Of a stretch of DNA of 64,000 nucleotides, positions 1-8,954 are shown piece after piece; the first letter of the stretch is position 1, and every line of letters starts with the position of its first letter. Made by a program: the position numbers and the translations under genes. The stretch is from assembly GCF_008843145.1 (NCBI RefSeq), contig NZ_CP030265.1, forward strand, positions 5,325,001 to 5,389,000, in the 5' to 3' direction. This DNA comes from Skermanella pratensis. GTDB taxonomy: Bacteria > Pseudomonadota > Alphaproteobacteria > Azospirillales > Azospirillaceae. The notes under the pieces were generated by a model. The model saw only the letters and a program-made list of their open reading frames with translations. It did not search any database and was not told the origin of the DNA.

Positions 1-366
1 GATGCTCTCGACCAGCTTGCTCCGCGCCATCCAGACGCCCAGCGGCACGCCCAGGATCAGGCTGAGCATGGTGGCCGCCAGGACTAGGCCCAGGGTCGAG
101 ATCGTCTCGGTCCACAGGCCCATGGAGACGATCAGCAGGAGGGCCACCAGCGTGAACAGCCCGAAGCGCAGGCTGACCCGCCAGCCGGAGAAGGCGGTCA
201 GCAGGACGACCATCAGCCAGACCGGCAGGGCCAGCAGCGCCCCGTCGATCGAGGCGCCGAAACCGTCCACCACGGCGGCGATGCCGTCCAGGAACGGCTG
301 GAAATTGTCGAGGATGTAGTTGACGAGGTCTTCGACCCAGATGTCGAGCGGGATCTGGAAGTCCAT
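1..366 (-). CDS. proW: ProW-type glycine betaine/choline ABC permease, N-terminal part (runs off the window)
   Basis: This is the first 122 residues of an inner-membrane permease; the gene continues beyond the left edge. The N-terminus starts MDFQIPLDIWVEDLVNYIL, typical of ProW proteins with a short amphipathic region. At least three hydrophobic segments follow (around residues 46-60, 66-82 and 88-105), and the fragment ends in LGVPLGVWMARS, the region preceding the EAA-loop half of such permeases. It starts 4 bases after the stop of the ProV-like ATPase, so the two are surely co-transcribed. The expected role is quaternary-amine import. The substrate-binding protein is not visible here, although a ChoX-like protein is encoded at 31.7 kb. 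Confidence 0.85.
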   Translation of the reverse strand, partial: MDFQIPLDIWVEDLVNYILDNFQPFLDGIAAVVDGFGASIDGALLALPVWLMVVLLTAFSGWRVSLRFGLFTLVALLLIVSMGLWTETISTLGLVLAATMLSLILGVPLGVWMARSKLVESI

Positions 367-370
367 CGGT

Positions 371-1705
371 TCAGCCCTCCCGGTCCAGGGTCTTCAGCAG
401 GGACGAGGGCGAGATCGAGCCGACCAGCTTGTTCTCTCCGTCCACGACGGGGACCGGGCACTCGGTGGATGCGACGGTGCGCATCACCTCGTGGAGCGGC
501 GCCTCGGCCGAAATCGGATCGACGTCGGGCAGGAAGGCGTGGACGAAGCGGGGCTGGTCCTCCGCCGCCAGCGCGCGCTCCAGCGAGCTGCGCGACACGG
601 TGCCCTGGTAACGCTGGTCCTGGTCGTGGACATAGCCGTATTCCTGGTTGCCCCCGGCCAGCTTGTCCAGCGCCGGCTGGAGGACGCCCGGCGTTCGGAC
701 GACGGCGGTCGATTCCTGGAAATGGGCGACGTCGCCGGCGCGCAGCACGCGCGACACGTCCACGTTGCGGAAGAAGGACCGGACATAGTCGTCGGCCGGG
801 TTGCGCAGGATCTCGAACGGGGTGCCGACCTGGACGATGCTGCCGCCCTCCATGATGGCGATGCGGTCGCCGATCCGCATGGCCTCGTCCAGATCGTGGG
901 AGATGAAGATGATGGTCCGCTTGTGCTCGCGCTGGAGGCGCAGCAGCTCGTCCTGCATCTCGGTCCGGATCAGCGGGTCGAGGGCCGAGAACGCCTCGTC
1001 CATCAGCATGATGGTCGGATTGTTGGCGAGCGCCCGGGCAAGGCCCACGCGCTGCTGCATTCCGCCCGACATCTCGCGCGGATAGCGCGCGTGGTACTGG
1101 CCCAGGCCGACCTGCTCCAGCGCCTCCAGGGCGGCCTCGTGCCGCTTTTGCCTGGGCACGCCGGCGATCTCCAGCCCGAAGGCGGCGTTGTCGAGCGCGG
1201 TCAGGTGGGGCATCAGCGCGAAGGACTGGAACACCATGCTCATGTCCTTGCGGCGGACGCCGATCAGCTCCTTCTTGGACATCTGCACGAGATCGCGCCC
1301 GTCGAATACGATCTTGCCGGCGCTCGGCTCGATCAGGCGGTTGAGCAGCCGGATCATGGTCGACTTGCCCGATCCGGACAGGCCCATGATCACGAAGATC
1401 TCGCCGCTGCGGACCTGGAAGCTGGCGTCCTTGACGCCCACCGTGACGCCCAGCTTCTTGAACACCTCATCCTTGGTGGCGCCCGCGTTCAGCATGTCGA
1501 GGGCCGGCTTCGGGTCGTCGGCGAAGATCTTGTAGACGTTGGCGACGTCGAGCCGCACGTCGCCCGCGACGTCCTTGGACTTGGTGCCGGTCGGTCTGGG
1601 TACGGCCGCAGGCGCCGATGCAGTCCCGGTGGCCGCCGGAAATGAGCGCAGCGGAGCCGATTGAACGGAGTCTTTGCTCGTTATGCCCTCGAACGCTGCT
1701 TTCAT
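371..1705 (-). CDS. proV: ProV-type quaternary-amine ABC transporter ATPase with CBS-like C-terminus
   Basis: The 444-residue ATPase has Walker A GLSGSGKST (about residue 112), signature SGGMQQRVGLARAL, Walker B IMLMDEAFSALD and the switch motif FISHDLDEAMRIGDR. The C-terminal 150 residues contain a CBS-like region (SAEAPLHEVMRTVAS...VPVVDGENKLVGSISPS), as in osmoregulated glycine-betaine ATPases where CBS domains sense ionic strength. The N-terminal 60 residues are low-complexity and not shared with short ProV proteins; the segment FADDPKPALDMLNAGATKDEV is the family's usual N-terminal extension. A ribosome site (AGAGGA) lies 8 bases before ATG. Only 64 bases separate it from etfB upstream, so read-through from the dgc/etf operon is possible. 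Confidence 0.92.
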   Translation of the reverse strand: MKAAFEGITSKDSVQSAPLRSFPAATGTASAPAAVPRPTGTKSKDVAGDVRLDVANVYKIFADDPKPALDMLNAGATKDEVFKKLGVTVGVKDASFQVRSGEIFVIMGLSGSGKSTMIRLLNRLIEPSAGKIVFDGRDLVQMSKKELIGVRRKDMSMVFQSFALMPHLTALDNAAFGLEIAGVPRQKRHEAALEALEQVGLGQYHARYPREMSGGMQQRVGLARALANNPTIMLMDEAFSALDPLIRTEMQDELLRLQREHKRTIIFISHDLDEAMRIGDRIAIMEGGSIVQVGTPFEILRNPADDYVRSFFRNVDVSRVLRAGDVAHFQESTAVVRTPGVLQPALDKLAGGNQEYGYVHDQDQRYQGTVSRSSLERALAAEDQPRFVHAFLPDVDPISAEAPLHEVMRTVASTECPVPVVDGENKLVGSISPSSLLKTLDREG

Positions 1706-1769
1706 CTCGTAGTCCTCTTCCCTGTTTTTACATCGGTTACCTGCAACTGTACGCGCATACTTACTTCAT

Positions 1770-2543
1770 TCAACGAATCATTCCCTGTTCGATCAGGCAT
1801 TCGTAAATCGCGGACGCCGCGTCTTCAGGCGACGGCTGGACCATCAGCCTGCCCTGGCCGGCCCTGGTCTCGGTCGCCGCCTTCAGGCGGTCGAGCGCCG
1901 TGCCGCCCCGCCGGGCCCCCATCAGCCTCGGCCGGGCACGCCACGGCCGGGCGGCGCAGTCCTCGAGGAAAGCGTCGCCGACGCCGTCCGCGGGGAGGGT
2001 GTCGATGCTACCCCGTCGGGCGCGGGCGAACGCGCTCTGGCGCGCCGCCGGTGCCGACCCATGCAAAGTCGCGACCAAAGGCAGCCCGGCACCGACCAGC
2101 CTGCGCCGTCCCCGCGGCAGAGCCTGCGTCAGATCGGCTCCGTCACCGGAAAGTTCCAGCGCGACAACGTCCGGAACAATCGGACGTTCCAGCGACCGTG
2201 CCATAAGATAAGGCACCATGCCGCTGTCTTCGCCACCCTCGGCGACCGCCCCGGCCAGGACGAGGGTCGGCGCCAGTTCCCGCAATCGGGCGACCAGTGC
2301 CGGAACCGGATCGACGCCGGGCGGCAGATCCAGCACCTCCAGCCGGTCCAGACCCATGCCCAGATAGTCGCGGAGCGCCGGATTCGCCGGGTCCCCGGCA
2401 TGGAGCGCGTGGACGCGGGCGGCATGGCCGCTTTCGACCAGTTGCAGGGCCAGTTCCAGCGCTTGGGCGTCGAGCGGCGCCCGCCTGGGGCGGCCCGAAG
2501 CCGGGTGGCGGCCGACGGAGAGCAGGACGGCCACCTCAACCAT
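1770..2543 (-). CDS. etfB: Electron transfer flavoprotein beta subunit of the dimethylglycine pathway
   Basis: This 257-residue protein has an ETF beta-type adenine-nucleotide fold: MVEVAVLLSVGRHPASG at the N-terminus, LMARSLERPIVPDVVALEL and LPRGRRRLVGAGLPLVATLHG in the middle. It overlaps the etfA stop by 8 bases, and the operon continues upstream into dgcB and dgcA, which fixes its role as electron acceptor for dimethylglycine/sarcosine-type demethylation rather than fatty-acid oxidation. I chose the ATG at 2543 because MVEVAVLL matches the family N-terminus; an in-frame ATG at 2576 would add 11 unlikely residues. Electrons presumably go on to ETF:ubiquinone oxidoreductase, which is not in the window. 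Confidence 0.85.
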   Translation of the reverse strand: MVEVAVLLSVGRHPASGRPRRAPLDAQALELALQLVESGHAARVHALHAGDPANPALRDYLGMGLDRLEVLDLPPGVDPVPALVARLRELAPTLVLAGAVAEGGEDSGMVPYLMARSLERPIVPDVVALELSGDGADLTQALPRGRRRLVGAGLPLVATLHGSAPAARQSAFARARRGSIDTLPADGVGDAFLEDCAARPWRARPRLMGARRGGTALDRLKAATETRAGQGRLMVQPSPEDAASAIYECLIEQGMIR

Positions 2544-3765
2544 GTCCACCCCGCTCGCGGCGGCGTTCCCGCGCATGCCGGATCAGGGCCGGCATGACGG
2601 CCTGGGCGTCGGCCACGATGGCGAGGTCGGCGCGCTTGATCATCTCGGCGTGAAGGTCTGTATTTACGGCGATGACGTGCTTGACCTCCGTGATGCCTTG
2701 CAGATGCTGGGGCGCTCCCGCGACCCCCAGCGCGAAATAGCAGCGCGCCGTCACCAGCGTTCCGGACGCGCCGATCTGGCGGTCCCGGGGCAGATGCCCG
2801 GCGTCGCAGACGACGCGGCTGCCGCCGCGGGTGGCCCCCAGTACCTCCGCCAGTTCGGCGAACGCTTCCCAATCGGCCAAGCCGTTTCCGGCGCTGACGA
2901 TGAAATCCGCCTCTGCCAGCGACAGCCGGTCGGGGTCGGTTTCCAGCAGGCGCGCGGAGCGGATGCCCGGCGATGCCGGCAGGGCCGGGACCGGTGCCGG
3001 TATCGGCCGCGCCTCGTGGCGGACGTCCTCCAGCGGCGGAAAGGCGTCGGGAGAGATGCTCATCAGCCGCGCCGGGGCACGGCTCAACTCCGACGAGCCG
3101 CCGCGGGCACGCCGGCCCGCCTGGGCCGGGGTCAGTGTCCGGACACCCGGAAACAGCCGTTCGCCGGTGGCTGCCGCGACGCGGCGCGCCAGATCGGCAC
3201 CGCCGGAAGGACTCTCGGCAAACAGCACGTGTCGCGGCTTCAGACTGTCCACCGCGGCGAGCACCAGGGCGGCGCGCTGCTCCGGGCAATAGCCGGCGAA
3301 TGGTTCGAAGTCAACCTTCATGGCCCGATCGATACCGGCGGCACCCAGGTCGGCCTCCCTTTCGATGCCGGCGGAGAGCGCCGCCACGGCGCCTCCCCCG
3401 GCATCGGCGAGGATGCGTCCGGCGGCGATCACCTGGCGATCATGGTCGGTCATCTCCCCGTCGGGCTGGTCCAGGACGACCAGCACCATGAACGCCGGCT
3501 CGTCGATGATACGGACGGAAGGCCCGGCTGCGGCGGCCGTTTCGAGGTCGCCCCTGTGTCCCGGATGGGCAAGTGCCGCGCCGCTCCAATCTATGCGACG
3601 CCGCGCTCCGACCTGGACGGCGGCACCGGCGCGCTCCGCCCGGGGGTCTCGGCGGCGCCGCCCGCCCGGTGCCGGGGCAGCCCCCCGGGCGATGCGCCGG
3701 CGCGGCTGCTCCGACACCGTCAGGGCCAGCAGTTCGGCCCGCGGATCGCGCCGCTTGCGGGTCAT
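2536..3765 (-). CDS. etfA: Electron transfer flavoprotein alpha subunit of the dimethylglycine pathway
   Basis: The 409-residue protein has an ETF alpha N-terminal domain (FMVLVVLDQPDGEMTDHDRQ...KHVLFAESPSGGADLARRVAAATG) and the FAD-binding C-terminal domain (LSLAEADFIVSAGNGLADWE, IGASGTLVTARCYFALGVAG, PQHLQGITEVKHVIAVNTD). The first 85 residues are Arg-rich and absent from housekeeping EtfA; such an extension is usual in the EtfA linked to DgcAB. The start codon overlaps the dgcB stop as ATGA. ETF alpha holds FAD and shuttles electrons from the DgcAB dehydrogenase to the respiratory chain. Confidence 0.87.
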   Translation of the reverse strand: MTRKRRDPRAELLALTVSEQPRRRIARGAAPAPGGRRRRDPRAERAGAAVQVGARRRIDWSGAALAHPGHRGDLETAAAAGPSVRIIDEPAFMVLVVLDQPDGEMTDHDRQVIAAGRILADAGGGAVAALSAGIEREADLGAAGIDRAMKVDFEPFAGYCPEQRAALVLAAVDSLKPRHVLFAESPSGGADLARRVAAATGERLFPGVRTLTPAQAGRRARGGSSELSRAPARLMSISPDAFPPLEDVRHEARPIPAPVPALPASPGIRSARLLETDPDRLSLAEADFIVSAGNGLADWEAFAELAEVLGATRGGSRVVCDAGHLPRDRQIGASGTLVTARCYFALGVAGAPQHLQGITEVKHVIAVNTDLHAEMIKRADLAIVADAQAVMPALIRHARERRRERGGHG

Positions 3766-5654
3766 GGCCGCGGCTCCGTGGCGGCCAGGACCAACTCGGC
3801 GATCTCGGCGACCTGCGGCCTCGGCCCGACGACGCCTTCGAGCATCAGCGCGCAGTTGGGACAGGCCACCGCCACCGTCGCGGCGCCGGTCGCGCGGGCA
3901 TGGTCCATGCGGACGTCCGGAATGCGCCGCTCGCCCGCCACGTCGGTCAAGGGCGCGCCGCCGCCGCCGCCGCAACAGCTCGACCGCAGGCCGGAGCGCT
4001 CCATCTCGACGCGGGTGAGGCCTATCGCGTCGAGCAGGGCCCGGGGCGCGTCGATCTCGCCGTTGTAGCGGCCGAGATAGCAGGGATCATGGTATGTCAC
4101 GGAGTCCGAAAGGCGGGTTTCGGCCTTCAGCAGCCCTTCCCGCAGCAGGTCCAGCAGGAAGGCGGTATGGTGGACCACCGGAACGTCGAGCCCGAACGGC
4201 CTGTACTCGTTCCGAAGGGTATGGAGCGCGTGTGGGTCCGCCGTGACGATGCGGTCGAAACGATAACGGCGCAACGTGGTGACGTTGCGCCGTGCCAGAT
4301 CCTGGAATGTCGCCTCGTCGCCGAGCCGTCGGGCGACGTCGCCGCAATCCAGCTCCTCCGCCCCCAGCACCGCAAAATCGACGCCGGCCCGGCGGAGCAG
4401 CCTGACCAGCGCCCGCAGCGAGCGCTGGGTCCGCAGCTCGAACGCCCCGTCGCCGAGCCACAGCAGCACGTCGCACCCGCCCTTGCCGGCCAGAACCGGC
4501 AGGTCGAGGTCCACCGCCCAGTCCAGCCGCCGGGACAGCGGCCGCCCGCCCGGATTGTCGGTCGCCCGAAGCTCCTCCAGCACGCCGGCCGCCTTGCCCG
4601 GCGTGGCGCCCAGTTCCAAGGTCTGGAAGCGGCGCAGGTCGATCACCGCGTCCACATGCTCGATCATCATCGGGCACTCCTGGACGCAGGCCCGGCAGGT
4701 GGTGCAGGCCCAGAGCGTGTCGGGATGCACCATCGGGCCGATGACGGGCTCGGCGGGGCCGCCATGCACCCCGCCCAAGGGCCGCCCGGGATGGCCGTGA
4801 CCGGCGTAGGACCGGTCCGATCCTTCCTCGTCCAGCGCCGTCACCAAGTCCTGGATCAGCTTCTTGGGGTTCAGCGGCAGGCCGGCGGCATAGGCCGGGC
4901 AGGCCGTCTCGCACCGGCCGCACTGGACGCAGGCGTCGAACCCCAGCAGGCGGTTCCAGTCGAAATCCACGGGACGCTCGGTCCCCAGCTTCGGCGCCTC
5001 CAGGTCGAGCGGCCTGATCGCGCTGTCGCGGCCGGCGCCGTCCCGGAACCGCAGGGGGCGGGGATGGGCGACCAGATGAAGGGCTCCGTGAACCGCGTGC
5101 TTCAGGGGTCCCTTCCAGACGCCGAGCACCAGTTCGGCGCAGCCCCAGGCGCCGACCAGCACCAGCGCCAGGGCCAGCCACCCCGGCAGGAGGCCCCCGG
5201 CGGTCTGGTCCAGGGCCACCGTCAGGAAGGCCGCGGCATAGGCCAGCAACGCGAAAGGCAGCCGGCTGAAGCGTCCGCCGGACAGTTCCGCCGGCCGCTC
5301 GACCCGGCGGCGCCACCCGACCATCAACCCGCCCGCCAGCATGGCCGCCAGCGCCAGGCTCAGCAACGCCCAGACCGCCCCGTGCCGCAACGGCGGCAAT
5401 GCCAGCGCCACGATCAGCACCAGCGAGGCGAGGAAGCCGCCGGCCGTCAGCGCGTGGAACCGGGAGTTGAAGCTGTTGCGCGCCACGACCTCGTGGACAT
5501 CGACCAGGTAGCGGCGCGGCAGGGCTTTCAGCCCGGCGACGAAATCGACCTCCGCCGCGCGGCCCGCGCGCCAGCGCCGGGCCTGGACCAGGGCCAGCAG
5601 CAGGCCGGCGGCCAGCATGGCGATGACGATGGTGGAGAGCGTCGTCGCGATCAT
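3762..5654 (-). CDS. dgcB: Dimethylglycine demethylase subunit DgcB, membrane-linked Fe-S protein
   Basis: The 630-residue protein begins with about six hydrophobic segments (roughly residues 5-20, 60-85, 93-115, 140-160, 165-185) and then carries two ferredoxin clusters, CVQCGRCETACP and CTTCRACVQECP, followed by a CCG-type cysteine-rich domain (HDPCYLGRYNGE ... SSCCGGGGGAPL). This is the DgcB/heterodisulfide-reductase-like layout. It starts 8 bases after the dgcA stop and overlaps etfA by 4 bases. Its role is to take electrons from DgcA during demethylation of dimethylglycine to sarcosine and pass them on through ETF. The start ATG at 5654 gives the family's N-terminal transmembrane segment directly. 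Confidence 0.9.
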   Translation of the reverse strand: MIATTLSTIVIAMLAAGLLLALVQARRWRAGRAAEVDFVAGLKALPRRYLVDVHEVVARNSFNSRFHALTAGGFLASLVLIVALALPPLRHGAVWALLSLALAAMLAGGLMVGWRRRVERPAELSGGRFSRLPFALLAYAAAFLTVALDQTAGGLLPGWLALALVLVGAWGCAELVLGVWKGPLKHAVHGALHLVAHPRPLRFRDGAGRDSAIRPLDLEAPKLGTERPVDFDWNRLLGFDACVQCGRCETACPAYAAGLPLNPKKLIQDLVTALDEEGSDRSYAGHGHPGRPLGGVHGGPAEPVIGPMVHPDTLWACTTCRACVQECPMMIEHVDAVIDLRRFQTLELGATPGKAAGVLEELRATDNPGGRPLSRRLDWAVDLDLPVLAGKGGCDVLLWLGDGAFELRTQRSLRALVRLLRRAGVDFAVLGAEELDCGDVARRLGDEATFQDLARRNVTTLRRYRFDRIVTADPHALHTLRNEYRPFGLDVPVVHHTAFLLDLLREGLLKAETRLSDSVTYHDPCYLGRYNGEIDAPRALLDAIGLTRVEMERSGLRSSCCGGGGGAPLTDVAGERRIPDVRMDHARATGAATVAVACPNCALMLEGVVGPRPQVAEIAELVLAATEPRP

Positions 5655-5662
5655 GCCGGCAC

Positions 5663-7699
5663 TCACAGGTCCTTGCACAGGCGGGCGGCGTCGTAGATCG
5701 CCGCATGGATGTTGCGCCCGGCGACGCCGTCGCCGATCCGGTAGAGGGCGGCGTGCCCGTTGCTCCGATGCGGCTGAGGCCGCCCCTCGACCAGGGCCCG
5801 AAGGTCTATCTCGCCCCGGTTGACCGAGCGCTCCTTCAGGTCGAAATACAGGCCCTCGTTGGGCAGGGTGCCGAACTCGACCACGACCTGGTCGACCAGC
5901 CGCTCCTCCTCCTCGTGGGTGAACTCGTTGCGCAGCACCGCGACCAGCTTGTTGCCCTCGCGGTAGATCTCGGTGAGCTGGAGATTGGGCGACATGACGA
6001 CCCCCAGCTTGTACAGCTCGCGCAGATGGATCGGCTGGTTGGTGGCCCCGACCTCCTCCGCGATCATGCGGTCCTGGGTCGCGATCTCCACCAAGGCGCC
6101 CCGCTTCGCCAGGAATTCGGCGCAGGACGAGGCGTGGTGCTGGCCGGTGCCGTCGTACAGCAGGATACTGTCGGCGGGCTCGACCGCGCCGGTCAGCATG
6201 TCCCAGGTGGTGAGGGCCAGTTCGGCGCCCTTGACGTCGCCCCGGCTGGGATGGCCGCCGGTCGCCAGGATGATCACGTCGGGGTTCTCCGCCTCGATCA
6301 GGTCGGGTGTCGCCTCGACGCCCAGCCGCATGTCGGTGCCGAGCCTGGTCGCCTGCTGGGTCAGCCAGCGGGTGATCCCGGTCAGGGCCTCCCGCCAGGT
6401 CGCCTTGGCGGCGATGGTGATCTGCCCGCCGGTCGCGGCGTTCTTCTCGAACAGCACGACGGAATGGCCGCGCTCGGCGCACACCCGGGCCGCCTCCAGC
6501 CCGCCGGGGCCGCCGCCGACCACCACGACGCGCTTCTTCGCGTCGGCCTTGGGGATGATGTGGGGCATCGTCCGCTCGCGCCCGGTCGCCGCGTTCTGGA
6601 TGCACAGGGCGTCGCCGCCGGCATAGATCCGGTCGATGCAGTAGCCGGCGCCGACGCATTGCCGGATATCGTCCATCCGCCCTTCCATCAGCTTCCGCAC
6701 CAGGTGCGGGTCGGCGATGTGGGCGCGGGTCATGGCGACCATGTCCACGTGGCCCTCGGCCACGGCGCGGCCGGCGGTGTTCAGGTCGGTCACCCGCTGG
6801 GCGTGGAAGACGGGGATGTCCACCTCGCGCTTGATGGCGCTGGGCAGGAACAGGAAGGGTGCCACCGGGAACGACATGTTGGGCAGCACGATCGCGTGGG
6901 CCAGATGGTCCCGGGCCTGCCCACCCAGGATGTTGGCGAAGTCGATCAACCCGCGCTCGGCATAGGTGCGCGCGATGGCGACGCAGTCCTCGTGGTTCAG
7001 GCCGTCGTCGATCAGCTCGTCACCCGACATGCGGATGCCGATGACATAGTCGTCGCCGACCGCCTCGCGGCATGCCTCCAGCACCTCGATGCCGAAGCGC
7101 ATGCGGTTCTCCAGGCTGCCGCCGTACTTGTCGGTGCGCCTGTTGACCGAAGGGCTCCAGAACTGGTCGATCAGGTGGCCGTGGGCCGCCGACAGCTCGA
7201 ACCCGTCGAGCCCGCCCTCCTTGCAACGGCGCGCCGCGGCGGCATAGTCGGCGACGATGCGCCGGATGTCGGTGTCCTCCATCTCCTTCGGGATGGTCCG
7301 GCTGGCCGGCTCCCGCCTGGGCGAGGCCGACATGGTCGGCAGCCAGTTCTCGGTGTCCCACTTGGTCCGGCGGCCCATATGCGTGAGCTGGACCATCAGC
7401 GCCGCACCATGCGCGTGGACGCGGTCGGAGAATTCCCGGAAGAAGGGGACGACGCTGTCGTCGGCGACTGAGATCTGGTTCCACGGGGCCGCCGGGCTGT
7501 CGAGCGCCACCGACGAGGAGCCGCCGAACATGGTCAGGCCGATGCCGCCCCTGGCCTTCTCCTCGTGGTAGAGCTGGTAGCGCTCCTTGGGCTTGCCGTC
7601 CGAGCCGTAGGATGGCGCGTGCGACGTGCTCATCACCCGGTTGCGGATGGTCAGGTGCTTGATTTTCAAGGGGCGGAGAAGCGCTTCGACGGGAGACAT
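5663..7699 (-). CDS. dgcA: Dimethylglycine demethylase subunit DgcA (FMN/FAD, old-yellow-enzyme fold)
   Basis: The 678-residue enzyme has an NADH:flavin oxidoreductase TIM barrel (LKIKHLTIRNRVMST; GGLDGFELSAAHGHLIDQFWSP; NRRTDKYGGSLENRMRF), a 4Fe-4S cysteine patch around CVGAGYC and CIQNAATG, and a C-terminal FAD/NAD domain with the dinucleotide motif VVVVGGGPGGLEAARVCAERG. This is the 2,4-dienoyl-CoA-reductase-like architecture of DgcA and stachydrine demethylase. With DgcB and ETF it converts dimethylglycine to sarcosine. I chose ATG 7699 because GAGG stands 5 bases upstream and residues align with the family from MSPVEALLRPLKIKH; ATG 7720 would add seven residues. The operon promoter must lie in 7700-7896, shared with the divergent Rpn gene. 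Confidence 0.92.
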   Translation of the reverse strand: MSPVEALLRPLKIKHLTIRNRVMSTSHAPSYGSDGKPKERYQLYHEEKARGGIGLTMFGGSSSVALDSPAAPWNQISVADDSVVPFFREFSDRVHAHGAALMVQLTHMGRRTKWDTENWLPTMSASPRREPASRTIPKEMEDTDIRRIVADYAAAARRCKEGGLDGFELSAAHGHLIDQFWSPSVNRRTDKYGGSLENRMRFGIEVLEACREAVGDDYVIGIRMSGDELIDDGLNHEDCVAIARTYAERGLIDFANILGGQARDHLAHAIVLPNMSFPVAPFLFLPSAIKREVDIPVFHAQRVTDLNTAGRAVAEGHVDMVAMTRAHIADPHLVRKLMEGRMDDIRQCVGAGYCIDRIYAGGDALCIQNAATGRERTMPHIIPKADAKKRVVVVGGGPGGLEAARVCAERGHSVVLFEKNAATGGQITIAAKATWREALTGITRWLTQQATRLGTDMRLGVEATPDLIEAENPDVIILATGGHPSRGDVKGAELALTTWDMLTGAVEPADSILLYDGTGQHHASSCAEFLAKRGALVEIATQDRMIAEEVGATNQPIHLRELYKLGVVMSPNLQLTEIYREGNKLVAVLRNEFTHEEEERLVDQVVVEFGTLPNEGLYFDLKERSVNRGEIDLRALVEGRPQPHRSNGHAALYRIGDGVAGRNIHAAIYDAARLCKDL

Positions 7700-7770
7700 T
7701 TGACCTCGGTTCCCCATCATTGTGACAGTCTCAAGAATTCGCCGGCGGCGGCAGCGTCACATGCCCTAGC

Positions 7771-7798
7771 GCGACAAATTTCCGTCAAGTTGCGACAA
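7771..7798. promoter_or_regulatory. Candidate AraC-type activator site upstream of dgcA (direct repeat)
   Basis: Two GCGACAA heptamers stand 21 bases apart (7771-7777 and 7792-7798), i.e. two helical turns, in the divergent region before dgcA. Dimeric AraC-family activators commonly bind such direct repeats, and two AraC-type regulators of this pathway are encoded at 21.6-23.7 kb. One further GCGACA lies at 17002, upstream of soxB. The link to GbdR is a guess based on geometry only. Confidence 0.3.
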
Positions 7799-7896
7799 GG
7801 TGTCCGATGCCCCGGCTGCGGCATCCGGCAGCTTGAGAAGGGGGTTTCGGCGGCATACCACCGCGTGGAGAACGGACAGGCGCGGGTTCCACCGGA

Positions 7897-8919
7897 ATGA
7901 CGAACGACACCGATGGCGAGGACGGAAAACGGCGCCTGGTCAGCCGGCACGACCAGTTCGCGAAGTACCTTCTGGACCAGCCCGGCATCGCCGACGCGTT
8001 CCTTTGGGAAAGGCTGCCGCCGGCGGTGGCGGCCAACCTGTCCGACGCGGCGGCGGTGGACAGGTCGGAGAGCTTCGTCGACGCCGCCCTGCGGGAACGG
8101 CGCGGCGACAGGGTCTACAGCCTGAGCACCCGTATCGGCGACCCGCTGCTGACCTGGGCCCTGGTCGAGCACAAGAGCACGCCGCACATCAACTCGCTCC
8201 CCCAGCTCCTGACCTATGTGAGCGGTGCCGCCGTGCGGGGCGCCGTCCGGCGGGTGATGCAGGATGGAAGCATCTGGATGGTTCCCGTTCCGGTGTACGC
8301 GATCATTCTGTATCATGGGACGCGGCCATGGTCGCTGCCGACCCGGCTCAGGGACGCTTATGGCGTGCCGGGCGGGATGGTGGAGGCGGGGCTGCTTGAT
8401 TTCGGCTATGTCCTGATCGACCTGGAGACGATCGCCGATGACGAACTGTCCCGGCATCCCGATCTTCAGGCGGGCCTGCTGGTTCTGAAATACGCAAGCC
8501 GCGACGCAGACCCGGGGGAGACGCTGGAGCGGCTGCTGACGATCGGGGCGGGAGCCGGCCTGGCGGTGATCGTATCGGTGGTGAGGTACTTGTTCAGCGC
8601 GGCGGAAACCCTGGACCGCCAGCATTTGAAGACGATCTTGGGCGGCATCGTGCCGGAGGAGAGTGAAATGATCATGTCGAACGCGCTCCGCGAAGTCATG
8701 GCCGAGGCCCGCGCCGAAGGCGCGATCCTCGGTGAAGCGAAAGGCAAAGCTCAGGGCAAGGCCGAGATGTTGCTCCGGCAACTCGGCCGACGCTTCGGAC
8801 CGGTGCCGGAGGAGACGGCCCAACGGGTGCGGGCGGCGTCGATGGACGATCTGGACCGCTGGGCCGAAACCATTTTCGACGCGCCGACGCTCGACGCGGT
8901 TTTCAACGATCTTCATTGA
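7897..8919 (+). CDS. Rpn-family recombination-promoting nuclease / putative transposase
   Basis: The 340-residue protein starts with the Rpn signature RHDQFAKYLLDQPGIADAFL and contains the PD-(D/E)XK-type core LLTWALVEHKST (E and K catalytic) followed by LPQLLTYV and a beta-rich VYAIILYHG segment. The C-terminal end has the repeated GEAKGKAQGKAEMLLRQLGRRFG helix and a terminal DUF4351-like tail. Rpn proteins are RecA-independent recombination-promoting endonucleases, often in variable copy. It is convergent with glyA and divergent from dgcA, a lone gene in an otherwise metabolic block. A mutated relative lies at 40.7-41.7 kb. Confidence 0.88.
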   Translation: MTNDTDGEDGKRRLVSRHDQFAKYLLDQPGIADAFLWERLPPAVAANLSDAAAVDRSESFVDAALRERRGDRVYSLSTRIGDPLLTWALVEHKSTPHINSLPQLLTYVSGAAVRGAVRRVMQDGSIWMVPVPVYAIILYHGTRPWSLPTRLRDAYGVPGGMVEAGLLDFGYVLIDLETIADDELSRHPDLQAGLLVLKYASRDADPGETLERLLTIGAGAGLAVIVSVVRYLFSAAETLDRQHLKTILGGIVPEESEMIMSNALREVMAEARAEGAILGEAKGKAQGKAEMLLRQLGRRFGPVPEETAQRVRAASMDDLDRWAETIFDAPTLDAVFNDLH

Positions 8920-8922
8920 AAG

Positions 8923-8950
8923 CGGCGGCGCGGACCCTTCCGCGCCGCCG
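8923..8950. terminator. Strong hairpin between convergent rpn and glyA
   Basis: A perfect 12-bp GC stem (CGGCGGCGCGGA / TCCGCGCCGCCG) with a 4-base loop sits exactly between the two convergent stop codons. There is no long T-run on either side, so it could be a bidirectional, partly Rho-helped terminator. Confidence 0.55.
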
Positions 8951-8954
8951 GGCT

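Noticed and set aside
2129..3289. Alternative long minus-strand frame overlapping etfA and etfB
   Set aside because: It is out of frame with both ETF subunits, which overlap each other by only 8 bases and are recognisable over their whole length.
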